Assembly: GCA_963697205.1 (NCBI GenBank)
Contig: CAVONB010000010.1
Location: 1-64,000 of the forward strand
Reading direction: 5' to 3'
DNA length: 64,000 nucleotides
DNA from: CAVONB01 sp963697205
GTDB lineage: Bacteria > Pseudomonadota > Alphaproteobacteria > Rhizobiales > Hyphomicrobiaceae
Part shown: positions 28,127 to 36,294 of the stretch, one piece after another
Numbering within the stretch: the first letter of the stretch is position 1
How the letters are laid out: each line of letters starts with the position of its first letter
Program-made: the position numbers and the translations under genes
The notes under the pieces: model-generated
What the model saw: the letters and a program-made list of their open reading frames with translations, nothing else
What the model was told of the DNA's origin: nothing
Databases searched by the model: none

Positions 28127-29373
28127 GTGCGCGGCACGGGTGAGGAGAGCGCTGGAACGCTCGCTGCTCGAGCCGAAGCCGACCGGCTGTGCAACGCGCA
28201 GCGCTACGAGCGGACCGAGGCGCGTCGCGACACCCGCGCGGGCCACTACGAGCGCGAGCCTCGAGACCAAGGCCGGCGAGGTGACGCTGAAGGTGCCGAA
28301 GCGGCGGCGCCAGACGTTCGAGACGGCGATCATCGAGCGCTACCGGCGGCGCGAAGCGTCGGTCGAGGAGGCGCTGATCGAGATGTATCTGGCGGGCGTG
28401 TCGGTGCGCCGCGTGGAGGACATCACGGAAGCCTTGTGGGGCACGCGCGTGTCGCCATCGACGGTCAGCGATCTCAACAAGAAGATCTACGCGACGATCG
28501 ACGCCTGGCGGAACCGGCCGATCGAGGGCGAGCATCCCTACGTCTATCTCGACGGCATCGTGCTGAAGCGCACGTGGGCGGGCGAGGTTCGCAATGTCTC
28601 GCTGCTGGTGGCGATTGCCGTCAACGCCGAGGGCTATCGCGAGATTCTCGGCATCGTGGAGGGCGCCAAGGAGGACAAGGCCGGCTGGTCGGGTTCCTTC
28701 CTCACGCTAAGCCATCGTCAACCGGAAGGCGCGGCCGAAGGGCGTATGCGCTGTCGAGCTGGATCTTGCGGCGCGGGAACGATGCCTGCTCCGATCGGGC
28801 TCGAAAGCGCGGCAGGAGTGCTTCCCCGATGCCGGCTGAGCAACGAAGATGCGTGTTCATTGTCTACCGCAACGTCTTCTCCCACGTGCCGCGCCCGAAG
28901 ATGCGTGAGGTGGCGGCAATGCTGAAGGCGATCCATGCCGCGGAGGATGTGCAGGCGGCGCGCGACAAGGCGGGCCAAGTGGTCGCCAAGCTGCGCGAGC
29001 AGCGGCTCACGCGGGCAGCGGAGCTCGTCGAAGCCTCGATCGAGGAGACCTTCGGCTACTACGCTTTCCCCGAGGAGCACTGGCGCAGGATCAGGACGAA
29101 CAATCCGCTGGAGCGTATCCTGCGCGAGATCCGCCGGCGCACGCGCGTCGTTGAGCGTTGTTAGGCATTTTAGACGTTGCGGCGCTACAGTCGTAACGAC
29201 TTAGTCGGAACCGCCGGCGCACGCGCGTCGTTGGCGCGTTCCCTGACGGGCAATCCGCGTTGAACCTGGCCGCGGCCCGGCTACGCCACGTCGCCGGCAC
29301 CGAATGGTCGACCAAGAGGTATCTATCGATGGACCTGCTGAAGGATCATCAATCCACCAACGCCACCGCCTGA
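28127..29373 (+). pseudogene. IS256-family transposase, multiply frameshifted
   Basis: Family-like segments appear in order but in different frames. The first is LCNAQRYERTEARRDTRAGH. After a one-base insertion near 28255 come SLETKAGEVTLKVPKRRR, MYLAGVSVRRVEDITEALWG and PYVYLDGIVLKRTWAGEVRN. Frames are scrambled from about 28700 to 28850. CVFIVYRNVFSHVPRPKM and EETFGYYAFPEEHWRRIRTN, NNPLERILREIRRRTRVV follow, interrupted by an 80-bp insertion that duplicates 23 bp. The tail is GQSALNLAAARLRHVAGTEW to a TGA at 29371-29373. DDE residues fall in or next to broken segments. Inactive. Confidence 0.88.
29131..29233. repeat. 80-bp insertion flanked by a 23-bp direct repeat inside the transposase remnant
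   Basis: The 23 bp at 29131-29153 recur exactly at 29211-29233. The 57 bp between include a small palindrome (AGTCG-TAA-CGACT). Removing one repeat plus the spacer restores the expected transposase reading (RRRTRVVGAFPDG). Confidence 0.85.
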
Positions 29374-29431
29374 GCTCGGGCCGGACGCCGCTCAGCCGAA
29401 ATCAAAAGTGCGAAAAACTCTGGACACTACC

Positions 29432-29440
29432 ACCCGCTAG
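29432..29440. repeat. Right target-site duplication of IS256-like element
   Basis: ACCCGCTAG immediately after the right terminal sequence CTGGACACTACC; identical to 27903-27911. Confidence 0.6.
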
Positions 29441-29481
29441 CCCGCCCCGCAGGACGCGCTTCAGCGCGTGAGACGATAGAG

Positions 29482-29558
29482 TGGCGCGCCCGAAAGGATT
29501 CGAACCTCTGACCCCCAGATTCGTAGTCTGGTGCTCTATCCAGCTGAGCTACGGGCGC
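29482..29558 (-). tRNA. tRNA-Arg (anticodon ACG)
   Basis: The minus strand gives a full cloverleaf of 77 nt with encoded CCA. Acceptor GCGCCCG (5') pairs with CGGGCGC (3'). The D-arm region is TAGCTCAGCTGGATAGAGCA. The anticodon stem-loop is CCAGA-CTACGAA-TCTGG with ACG at 29522-29524, and the T-arm is GAGGTTCGAATCCTTTC. ACG is normally deaminated to ICG and reads CGU, CGC and CGA. It lies between an IS remnant and a TRAP binding protein. Confidence 0.97.
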
Positions 29559-29876
29559 TGCCGATGGACTAGGCCATCCTCGGGGTCGCTGCAGGCCAAA
29601 GGCCAGCGGACACCCGGTCCCGCTGTGACGGGAGCCCCCTCTTAATCGCTCCCGTGCGCCAGCGCAAGCGCGTCGAAGCAGCTTTCTGCCGCCCCGCTAC
29701 CGTCAGGCGTGCTTGGCCGCCGCGTCCGCGCCCGCCGACCGCAAACCGGGCGGCGTATCCCAGTCCTTCGGACAGCTTCCCGCTCGCAGGCCCATCTGCC
29801 ATACTTTCCGAGCTTGCTGCGGCCTGCCGACTTCGAGATCCAACTGGAGCCCCTCGGTCAACTGGAGCCCGAACCC
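29559..29876. other. Intergenic region after tRNA-Arg
   Basis: 318 bp between the tRNA 5' end and the TRAP binding protein. An upstream in-frame extension of that gene begins at 29709 but has no protein-family or signal-peptide character. CTGGAGCCC occurs twice near 29844-29869, the second copy serving as the ribosome-binding region. Confidence 0.4.
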
Positions 29877-30929
29877 ATGTCCGTCACGCGTCGTCGCTTT
29901 CTGCTCACCGCCACTGGCGCCGGCCTCGCCGGTCCCGCCATTCTGCGCTCCGGCCCTGCCCGCGCAGCCGACGTCACCCTGAAGCTGCACCACTTTCTGC
30001 CACCGGTTTCCAACGTGCACCGCCGGCTGATCGTGCCGTGGGCCAAGCGTGTCGAGGACGCCTCGGGCGGCAAGATCAAGATCGACATCTATCCGTCGAT
30101 GCAACTCGGTGGCGCGCCGCCTCAGCTCTACGATCAGGCAAAGGATGGCGTCGTCGACATCACCTGGACGCTGCCGGGCTACACGCCGGGCCGCTTTCCC
30201 ACCACCGAGGTGTTCGAGTTGCCGTTCGTGGCCGACCGTCGCGGTATCGTCAATGCGCGCGCCGCGCAGGAGTTCGCCCAGGCGCACCTGGCCAGCGAGA
30301 CCAAGGACGTCAAGCTGCTGAGCTACTGGGCACATGACCACGGCCTGATCCACGCCTCGCGCCAGATCAAGACCATGGACGACCTGAAGGGCCTCAAGCT
30401 GCGCTTCCCCACGCGCCTGGCCGGCGAGGCGTTGAAGGCGCTGGGCGCCAGCGCCATCGGCATGCCCGTGCCGCAAGTACCCCAAAGCCTCGCGCAGAAG
30501 GTGATCGACGGCGCCGTGATCCCCTGGGAAGTCGTCCCTGCCGTCAAGGTCCACGAGCTCGTAAAATATCACACGGACATCCCAGGCTCGCCCACGCTCT
30601 ACACCGCCTGCTTCTTCCTGGTGATGAACAAGGCGAAGTACGAGGGCCTCCCCGCCAATCTCAAGAAGGTGATCGACGACAGCGCCTATCAGGCGTTTGC
30701 AACCGAGGCCGGCCGGATGTGGGACTCCGCCGGCATCGAGGTCATGGAGATGGTCAAGAAGCGCGGCAACGTCATCACCACCATCTCCGAGGACGAAAAG
30801 GCACGCTGGATGAAGACCACCCAGCCAGTGGTCGACGCGTGGCTCAAGGAGACCAAGGGCAAGGGGCTCGACGCTACCAAGTTGCTCGATGCGGCCAAGG
30901 CTGCGCTCGTCAAGCACCAGAAGGCTTAG
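29877..30929 (+). CDS. TRAP transporter substrate-binding protein, DctP family, Tat-type signal (orphan)
   Basis: The start at ATG 29877 opens with a twin-arginine leader (MSVTRRRFLLTATGAGLAG ... RAA), suggesting export of the folded protein; longer frames hide this. The 350-residue protein has the DctP pattern: HHFLPPVSNVHRRLIVPWAK, SMQLGGAPPQLYDQAKDGVV, MDDLKGLKLRFPTRLAGEAL, and an IPWEVVPAVKVHEL segment. No DctQ/DctM genes are adjacent. Its 3' end overlaps the convergent FTR1 gene by 20 bp. Confidence 0.9.
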   Translation: MSVTRRRFLLTATGAGLAGPAILRSGPARAADVTLKLHHFLPPVSNVHRRLIVPWAKRVEDASGGKIKIDIYPSMQLGGAPPQLYDQAKDGVVDITWTLPGYTPGRFPTTEVFELPFVADRRGIVNARAAQEFAQAHLASETKDVKLLSYWAHDHGLIHASRQIKTMDDLKGLKLRFPTRLAGEALKALGASAIGMPVPQVPQSLAQKVIDGAVIPWEVVPAVKVHELVKYHTDIPGSPTLYTACFFLVMNKAKYEGLPANLKKVIDDSAYQAFATEAGRMWDSAGIEVMEMVKKRGNVITTISEDEKARWMKTTQPVVDAWLKETKGKGLDATKLLDAAKAALVKHQKA

Positions 30930-31704
30930 ACGCGCTCGACCGCGCCCGGATCCAGAGCATCGACAGGGCAGCCGCTGCCATCACGCCGACCTGGGCGGCC
31001 ACCGCCTCCCAGGTCGGGTTTAGGCCGAGTGTCTCCAGGACGGCCGAGCCCGGCATCGGGTCGAACGGGATCAGCGCCTGCTCCTGGAACTCTTGCAGCC
31101 CCTCGCCGACAAAGCGCAAGCCCATCAGGAACAGGAACGCCGACGTCACGATGAACATTGCGCGCAGCGGCAGCCTGCGTGTCGACTGTCGAATGATGCC
31201 GAACACCACCGCCAGCGCCACGCTTGCCGTTGCCAGTCCGGCCAAAAGCGCGGGCGTCCAGCCGCCGGCGGTCTGCGCCAGGGCATGCACGAACAGGATC
31301 GTTTCTGCGCCCTCCCGCGCCACGGCCAGGAACGCGAGTAGCGCGACGGCGGCGACGGTGCCCGAGCCCACAGCCCGATCGGTGTGGGTCTTCAGATAGG
31401 CCTGCCAGGCTCGCGGATCCTGCTTGAGGAACAGCCAACCGCTGACCCAGAACATCACGCCGGCAGCCGCGAGGACGATGACGCCCTCGACGATGTCGTT
31501 GTGTCCGCCGCCGTAGTAGCGCTCGAAAACCCAGGCGCCGGCGACACTCACCAGCACGGCGAAGCCCGCGCCGGCCCATAGCGCGCGGACCCGGTCATCG
31601 GCGCCGATGCGCGACAGGTAGGCCGCGAGCGCAGCCAGAACCAGGATGGCTTCCAACCCCTCGCGAGCGAGAAGTCCGAAGGCTTCGATGAAGGTCGTCG
31701 ACAT
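30910..31704 (-). CDS. FTR1/EfeU-family iron permease
   Basis: A 264-residue membrane protein with about seven hydrophobic segments. Both iron-binding helix motifs are present: LAREGLEAILVL near the N-terminus and VAREGAETILFV near residue 130 (REXXE). A GLRFVGEGLQEFQ motif follows. It takes up ferrous or ferric iron across the inner membrane; in other bacteria it often works with EfeO and EfeB, which are not adjacent here. The stop overlaps the convergent TRAP gene. Confidence 0.9.
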   Translation of the reverse strand: MSTTFIEAFGLLAREGLEAILVLAALAAYLSRIGADDRVRALWAGAGFAVLVSVAGAWVFERYYGGGHNDIVEGVIVLAAAGVMFWVSGWLFLKQDPRAWQAYLKTHTDRAVGSGTVAAVALLAFLAVAREGAETILFVHALAQTAGGWTPALLAGLATASVALAVVFGIIRQSTRRLPLRAMFIVTSAFLFLMGLRFVGEGLQEFQEQALIPFDPMPGSAVLETLGLNPTWEAVAAQVGVMAAAALSMLWIRARSSASKPSGA

Positions 31705-31798
31705 GATGGCTCAGCAGTTTCACGACCCGTGCTGGTCGCCGCAACGACTTCTACATCGTCCGGGTGGACCAGGCAAATATATGATTTCATTAGATTTA

Positions 31799-31810
31799 TA
31801 AGAATTCTAA
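31799..31810. promoter_or_regulatory. AT-rich palindrome upstream of FTR1 gene
   Basis: TAAGAATTCTAA with a perfect inner AGAATTCT, inside an AT-rich stretch (31775-31810) about 95 bp before the FTR1 start. It resembles the GAA...TTC core of alphaproteobacterial iron (Irr-type) boxes but is not a full match. Location next to an iron permease is the main argument. Confidence 0.3.
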
Positions 31811-31886
31811 GGTGACCGCCTCCGCCCTCGCCTCACCTGGCTTCTCTCGGCCTCCGGTGCGACATCGCCACAAACGCCACGCCCCT

Positions 31887-33623
31887 TCATTCCGCCGCCG
31901 CGGGCGGCTCCTCGATCAGCGTCTCGCCCGGCTTGACGCGCGTGAACGCGACCGCCTCGTGCGCAATGACCAGCTGACCCTCGCGGCGCCGTGCCACTGT
32001 GAACGTCGAAGTCTCCAGCGCACCGGGGTCGGGAAAATCCTCGCGAAAATGTGCGCCGCGGCTGTTCTCGCGAGCGAGCGCGGCTTGTGCGATGACACGG
32101 CTGATGTCGACCAGGCTGCGCAGGTTCAGCCAGTCGTGCCACGTCATGTTGAAGGCGCTGGCGCTCTCGGGAATGCCCGTCGCCGCAAGCACGCCGTCGA
32201 TGGCGTCGATTTTGCCAAGACCGCGCTCGAGCCCCGCGCGGTCGCGCAGCACGCCCACGTCGTCCCACATCGCGTCGAGCAGGTTCTCGCGCAGCACGTT
32301 GATGTCTCCGGCCGGCTTGTTGAATGGAATGCAAGCACGCGCCATCTCCGCCTTGATCCGCTCCTCGTCGGGCGGCACCTCGGCGGATCCGTTGGCGGCG
32401 ACGAACGCGGGAATCGAATCGCCCGCGATGCCGCCGTACACCGTGGAGTTCGCGACGCCATTTCCGCCCAGGCGATTGGCGCCGTGCACGCCGCCGGCGT
32501 CCTCTCCCGCAACGAACAGGCCGGGCAGCTCCGTCGACGTGTCGATGTCGCATACCACGCCGCCCATGAAGTAATGCGCCGTCGGGACGACCTCGACCTG
32601 ACCTCCGGCCAGATCGAATCCGCAGTCGTCGCAGCGTTCCACCATGCCCTTGAACATGCGCCGCACGTTGTCGGCACCCAAATGGCTCATCTTCAGCCAA
32701 ACGCCGCCGTTCGGCGTCGTGCGTCCCGCGCGCATTTCTTCGTAGAGGCAGCGCGACACGAAATCGCGCGTCGCCCGCTCCGCCCGCGGGTCGCGCGTCG
32801 TCATGAAGCGCTCGCCGTTGCCGTTCAGTAGGTGGCCACCAGCGCCGCGCAGCCCTTCTTCGAGAACCGTGCCGGTCATGCGTGTGTCGGGTCCCGCCAG
32901 CAGTCCGGTCGGATGGAACTGCACCATCTCCATGTCGCGCAGCGGCAGTCCCGCGTTGAGCGCCATGGCCAAGCCGTCCATGGTCTTGTCGCCGGACGGC
33001 GTGTGGTAGCGGTACATCGTCGGTCCACCGCCGGTGCCGAGCAGAACGGCCTTCGCCGAAACGAAGCGGAAGTGTCCGCTGCGCACGTCGATCATCAGCA
33101 CGCCCGCGATGCGGCCGCCGTCCTTGGACGGGATCAACGCCACCGCGCGGTGCTCCTCCAGCCGGTGGATCGGCCGTGCCCAGACCTGCTCCATCAAGCG
33201 ACTGATGATCTCGATGCCGGTCAAGTCGCCCTTGTGCACGGTGCGGTCGAAGGTTTGTCCGGCGAACGCTTTGCCGTGGATCGTGCCGTCGGGGTTGCGG
33301 TCGAAGAAGCAACCGACTTCGTTCTCGAGCTCCCGCACGCGCTCCGGCGCCGTCGCGACGAGCCGCCACGCGAGATCCTGGTGCGGCAGCCAGGCGCCGC
33401 CGACGATGGTGTCCATGAAGTGCCGCTCGACGGAATCACCCTTGAGGAGCGCGACATTGTAGCCGCCTTGCACCATCCGCGTGCAGCCGCACTTGCCGAT
33501 CAGCCCCTTGGTGGCGATCGTGATGTCGAGATCCGGCGCAGCCTTGTGCGCATGCAGCGCCGCAAACAGCCCCGCGCCGCCGGAGCCCAAAATCAGGATG
33601 TCGGTGCTATGGCGTTCGAGCAT
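31887..33623 (-). CDS. Succinate dehydrogenase/fumarate reductase-family flavoprotein subunit
   Basis: A 578-residue FAD protein: dinucleotide fold ILGSGGAGLFAALHAHKA at the N-terminus; dicarboxylate-site motifs QFHPTGL, EEGLRGAGGHLLNGNGERFM, LKMSHLG, PTAHYFMGG and VHGANRLGGNG. The conserved His and Arg residues used by SdhA/FrdA to bind and protonate dicarboxylates are all present. The SHTVAAQGG segment that carries the histidine for covalent FAD is replaced by GCTRMVQGG, so FAD is probably non-covalent, as in L-aspartate oxidase. It is the last gene of an FeS/membrane/membrane/flavoprotein set, which argues for a quinone-linked complex. The true substrate is uncertain. Confidence 0.85.
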   Translation of the reverse strand: MLERHSTDILILGSGGAGLFAALHAHKAAPDLDITIATKGLIGKCGCTRMVQGGYNVALLKGDSVERHFMDTIVGGAWLPHQDLAWRLVATAPERVRELENEVGCFFDRNPDGTIHGKAFAGQTFDRTVHKGDLTGIEIISRLMEQVWARPIHRLEEHRAVALIPSKDGGRIAGVLMIDVRSGHFRFVSAKAVLLGTGGGPTMYRYHTPSGDKTMDGLAMALNAGLPLRDMEMVQFHPTGLLAGPDTRMTGTVLEEGLRGAGGHLLNGNGERFMTTRDPRAERATRDFVSRCLYEEMRAGRTTPNGGVWLKMSHLGADNVRRMFKGMVERCDDCGFDLAGGQVEVVPTAHYFMGGVVCDIDTSTELPGLFVAGEDAGGVHGANRLGGNGVANSTVYGGIAGDSIPAFVAANGSAEVPPDEERIKAEMARACIPFNKPAGDINVLRENLLDAMWDDVGVLRDRAGLERGLGKIDAIDGVLAATGIPESASAFNMTWHDWLNLRSLVDISRVIAQAALARENSRGAHFREDFPDPGALETSTFTVARRREGQLVIAHEAVAFTRVKPGETLIEEPPAAAE

Positions 33624-33659
33624 CGGTGACCGAGCCTTTGGTTTCGCGCGGGTTGCACG

Positions 33660-34010
33660 TCAGATGATGTTGAGGAGGAACAGGCCGGCCATCACGGCGG
33701 CGACGGACAGCGCACCGATTGCGCGGTTCTTCTGATCGTCGCGCCACGGCAGCCAGTCCATGGCCAAGAGCCGGATCCCACCGAGCAGATGCACCGCCAG
33801 GAGGAACACGAGCCCACCCTCGGCCAGCTTGACGAGCGGCTGATCGGTCCATTTCAGGAAGCCGTCGAGTCGCGCTTCGCCCTCCATCGCCAAGCCAAGC
33901 ACGAGAAAGTGCAGCGGCAGGAAGCACGCGAGCGCCACGCCCGAGATGCGATGCACGAGCGCTGCAATCCAGAGCGCGTCGCGGCGATGAGCTGTCGTGT
34001 TCGGCTTCAT
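33660..34010 (-). CDS. SDH-like cytochrome b / membrane anchor subunit (SdhC type)
   Basis: The start at ATG 34010 overlaps the upstream anchor gene by ATGA. The 116-residue protein has three hydrophobic helices. The first contains WIAALVHRISGVALACFLPL, the SdhC-type H-R-x-S-G motif near the quinone site, followed by a second His in LHFLVLG that may ligate haem b. It anchors the flavoprotein and iron-sulfur subunits in the membrane with the 34007-34336 product. Confidence 0.8.
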   Translation of the reverse strand: MKPNTTAHRRDALWIAALVHRISGVALACFLPLHFLVLGLAMEGEARLDGFLKWTDQPLVKLAEGGLVFLLAVHLLGGIRLLAMDWLPWRDDQKNRAIGALSVAAVMAGLFLLNII

Positions 34011-34336
34011 GCGCCCACCACCGCGACAACGGCCCTGAGGCCGAGGAGGACGAGCAGGATGCCGAACGTCCACATGATGAGATCGAGAGTTGGCCCGGTC
34101 AGACGTGTCGTCTCGCCGAACACATTGCGCATGCCGATCGCGCCGTGGACACCCGCCAGCGCGACAAAGAACACATAGAACGCGCCCCAGCCGACGCTGC
34201 CTTGCGTGCGTTCCAGGATCTCCGATGCCGACAGACCGTTCCGCGACGCATAGACGATCAGCACCAGATGGATAGCGATGAACGGCACCATCGCCGCCGC
34301 CGTCAGCCGCTGCACTAGATAGAGGCGAAAGCTCAT
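34007..34336 (-). CDS. SDH/fumarate reductase-like second membrane anchor subunit
   Basis: A 109-residue protein with three membrane helices (LYLVQRLTAAAMVPFIAIHL, GWGAFYVFFVALAGVHGAIG, and a C-terminal helix). The QRLTA motif and two helix histidines (AIHLVLIVYA; GVHGAIGMRN) fit a haem- or quinone-binding anchor of the SdhC/SdhD/FrdC type. Its start overlaps the FeS subunit stop and its stop overlaps the next gene, both by ATGA, so it is translationally coupled in the complex. Confidence 0.75.
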   Translation of the reverse strand: MSFRLYLVQRLTAAAMVPFIAIHLVLIVYASRNGLSASEILERTQGSVGWGAFYVFFVALAGVHGAIGMRNVFGETTRLTGPTLDLIMWTFGILLVLLGLRAVVAVVGA

Positions 34337-35052
34337 TTCAGCTCTCCCTTCAGATAGGCCTGCATGGCGCGCCGCTTCAGTCCGGCGATGGATGCCGTCG
34401 GATTGAGACCCTTTGGGCAATGATCGGCGCACGCCTGATGCGCATGGCAGCTCTGGCACCCGCCGGCCGCCGTGATCGCGGAGAGCCGCGCCGAGTTGCC
34501 GCCGTCGCGCACGTCGTTGACGAGGGTCCACGCGCGATTGAGTGCGGCCGGTCCGAGATAGTCGTCGTCCCAGCGCACCGTGTCGCACGCCGACCAGCAC
34601 ACTGCGCAGTTGATGCATTCGATCGCGGCATCCGCCGCCATGCGCTCCGCCGTGTCGGGCTTCACGACCTCGATGGCATCGGCGCGCGTCTTGGATGGCG
34701 CAAAACGCGCGTCCGCGCGCTGCCACGCGTCGAAGAACGGCGTCATGTCGACGGTCAGGTCCTTGACCATCGGCAGGTTGGCGAGCGGCCCGATCTCCAG
34801 CCGGCCGCCATCGACGACCTTGGAGACGTGCGTGCGGCACGTCCAGCGCGGCCGCCCGTTGACGGTCATCGCGCACGAGCCGCACATGCCAACGCGGCAG
34901 GCAAAGCGGTAGGCGAGCGTGGCGTCGAGGTGGCGCTGGACGTGCGTTACCACGTCGAGCACCGTCTGGTTGGCCCGCAGCGGCACGCAATAGGTGCGAT
35001 AGGCCCCCGCCTCGCCGCCCCGCCAGATGTCGACTTCGATCGTGTCGGTCAT
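34333..35052 (-). CDS. SDH/fumarate reductase-like iron-sulfur subunit (SdhB type)
   Basis: A 239-residue protein. The N-terminal ferredoxin domain has CRVGMCGSCAMTVNG ... RWTC for the 2Fe-2S cluster. The C-terminal domain has CINCAVCWSAC and CHAHQACADHCPKGLNP, which fit the 4Fe-4S and 3Fe-4S sites, although the usual Pro after the first cysteine set is Asp and there is one additional upstream Cys. It passes electrons between the flavoprotein and the membrane quinone site. ATG 35052 follows the molybdoenzyme stop by 8 bp. Confidence 0.88.
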   Translation of the reverse strand: MTDTIEVDIWRGGEAGAYRTYCVPLRANQTVLDVVTHVQRHLDATLAYRFACRVGMCGSCAMTVNGRPRWTCRTHVSKVVDGGRLEIGPLANLPMVKDLTVDMTPFFDAWQRADARFAPSKTRADAIEVVKPDTAERMAADAAIECINCAVCWSACDTVRWDDDYLGPAALNRAWTLVNDVRDGGNSARLSAITAAGGCQSCHAHQACADHCPKGLNPTASIAGLKRRAMQAYLKGELK

Positions 35053-35060
35053 TCTTGGTC

Positions 35061-36191
35061 TCACCGCACCGTCACGTTGACGCGCTGGATCGCGTTGTTG
35101 CCGAAGCCGCCGATGTCCCAGGCAGGCGTATCGGGTTGACTGTTGCCGTCGGCATCCGTGGCGCGGCAGGACAGGACGTGCTCGCCGGGCTCCGCGTTCC
35201 AGATCGTGTGCCACCGGCGCCACGCATAGGGCGCGCCGGCGACGGGCGGATCGAGCGTCGCGTCCTGCCAGACGCCGTTGCAGCCGAACGCGACCTTGGC
35301 GATCGTGCCGCCACCGCCGACCCAGGCGCGGCCGCTGATCTCCACGGCTCCGCGCTCGACCAGCCGCGAGCGCCAGTACCACACGGGCAGTCCCGGCGGT
35401 GCCATCATCGACTTAATGCGCATGTGTGTGCACGGTATTCCCGGATCATCTGCGCTCTTGCGGAAGATATACGTGCCGCGCTGCTGATACCCTTGGAACG
35501 GTGTCGTCACGGCTTCGATGCGGTCGAGCCACTTTACGCTCGCCATGCCGTACCAGCCCGGCACGATCAGCCGCAACGGATAGCCGTGTTGCGGCAGCAG
35601 TGGCGCACCGTTCATGGCCCACACCAACATCACGTCGTCGTCCATCGCCTGCGCAATCGTCAGGCTGCGCTCGTAGGGCATCACCTGCCCGCGGTCGACG
35701 CCCGCATCGGTGCCGCCGAACACAAACTCCACCGCATCCGCGGCAAGGCCCGCTTGCTCCAGGACGTGCCGTAGCGGCGTACCGGTCCACTCTGCCGTCC
35801 CCACACCGCCCTCGCCCCAGGGCATGCTCTGCCGGCGCGGAGTAAACAGGCTGCGGCCGTTGCCCGCGCATTCCAGCGTCACGCGTTGCGTGCGCGCCGG
35901 CAGTTTGCGGATGGCGTCGAGCGACAGCTCGAGCGGCGACCGCACCGCACCGCGCACCGCAACCCGCCAGTTGTCGGCGTTCGCCGCGGGCACATCGTAA
36001 TGAATCAGCAGGTAATGCAACCCGATCGGCGTCACGTCATAGCGCAAGGCCTCCAGCGGCAGGCCCGAATTGCGGTTGGCGTTGCCCACCTCCTGCGGCG
36101 AGTACGGCCCGTCGGTATGCTTCGAGGGTGTCAGCCCTGCCGCACGTTGCTGGGCGGCGTCGGCGTCCGCGCCTGTCGCTTGGGCGGTCAT
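35061..36191 (-). CDS. Sulfite oxidase-family molybdopterin enzyme
   Basis: The start at ATG 36191 gives 376 residues. The molybdopterin domain spans about residues 55-250, with LHYLLIHYDVP, the Mo-ligating Cys in VTLECAGNGRSLF, and PLRLIVPGWYGMASVKWLDR. A C-terminal Mo-co dimerisation domain follows (VEISGRAWVGGGGTIAKVAF, ending IQRVNVTV). Relatives oxidise sulfite (SorA, SoxC). No Tat or Sec leader is seen, unlike exported relatives. It lies 8 bp upstream of the SDH-like iron-sulfur gene in the same orientation, so a shared transcript and perhaps shared electron chain is plausible. Confidence 0.87.
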   Translation of the reverse strand: MTAQATGADADAAQQRAAGLTPSKHTDGPYSPQEVGNANRNSGLPLEALRYDVTPIGLHYLLIHYDVPAANADNWRVAVRGAVRSPLELSLDAIRKLPARTQRVTLECAGNGRSLFTPRRQSMPWGEGGVGTAEWTGTPLRHVLEQAGLAADAVEFVFGGTDAGVDRGQVMPYERSLTIAQAMDDDVMLVWAMNGAPLLPQHGYPLRLIVPGWYGMASVKWLDRIEAVTTPFQGYQQRGTYIFRKSADDPGIPCTHMRIKSMMAPPGLPVWYWRSRLVERGAVEISGRAWVGGGGTIAKVAFGCNGVWQDATLDPPVAGAPYAWRRWHTIWNAEPGEHVLSCRATDADGNSQPDTPAWDIGGFGNNAIQRVNVTVR

Positions 36192-36294
36192 CGTGGTGGC
36201 ATATCCTTCCCTGTGGCGCGCTTCGAGGTCTCGCCGCGCGTTCTGTCGGCAAACGCTAGCAAAGGCCGCGCGCCGGGGAAAGCCGCCTCGCCCG

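Larger units (their letters stand above)
27912..29431 (+). mobile_element. Degenerate IS256-family insertion sequence
   Basis: About 1.52 kb between two 9-bp direct repeats. The right end (reverse complement begins GGTAGTGTCCAGAGTTTTTC) and the left end (GACGGACAGAATCTTTCGC) share CAGA.T.TTTCGC in register, consistent with decayed terminal inverted repeats. The interior carries a broken IS256-type transposase. The element sits about 50 bp from tRNA-Arg. Confidence 0.7.

Noticed and set aside
31807..33369. 520-codon minus-strand open frame in another phase
   Set aside because: Out-of-frame shadow of the flavoprotein gene; the in-frame product has every expected motif.
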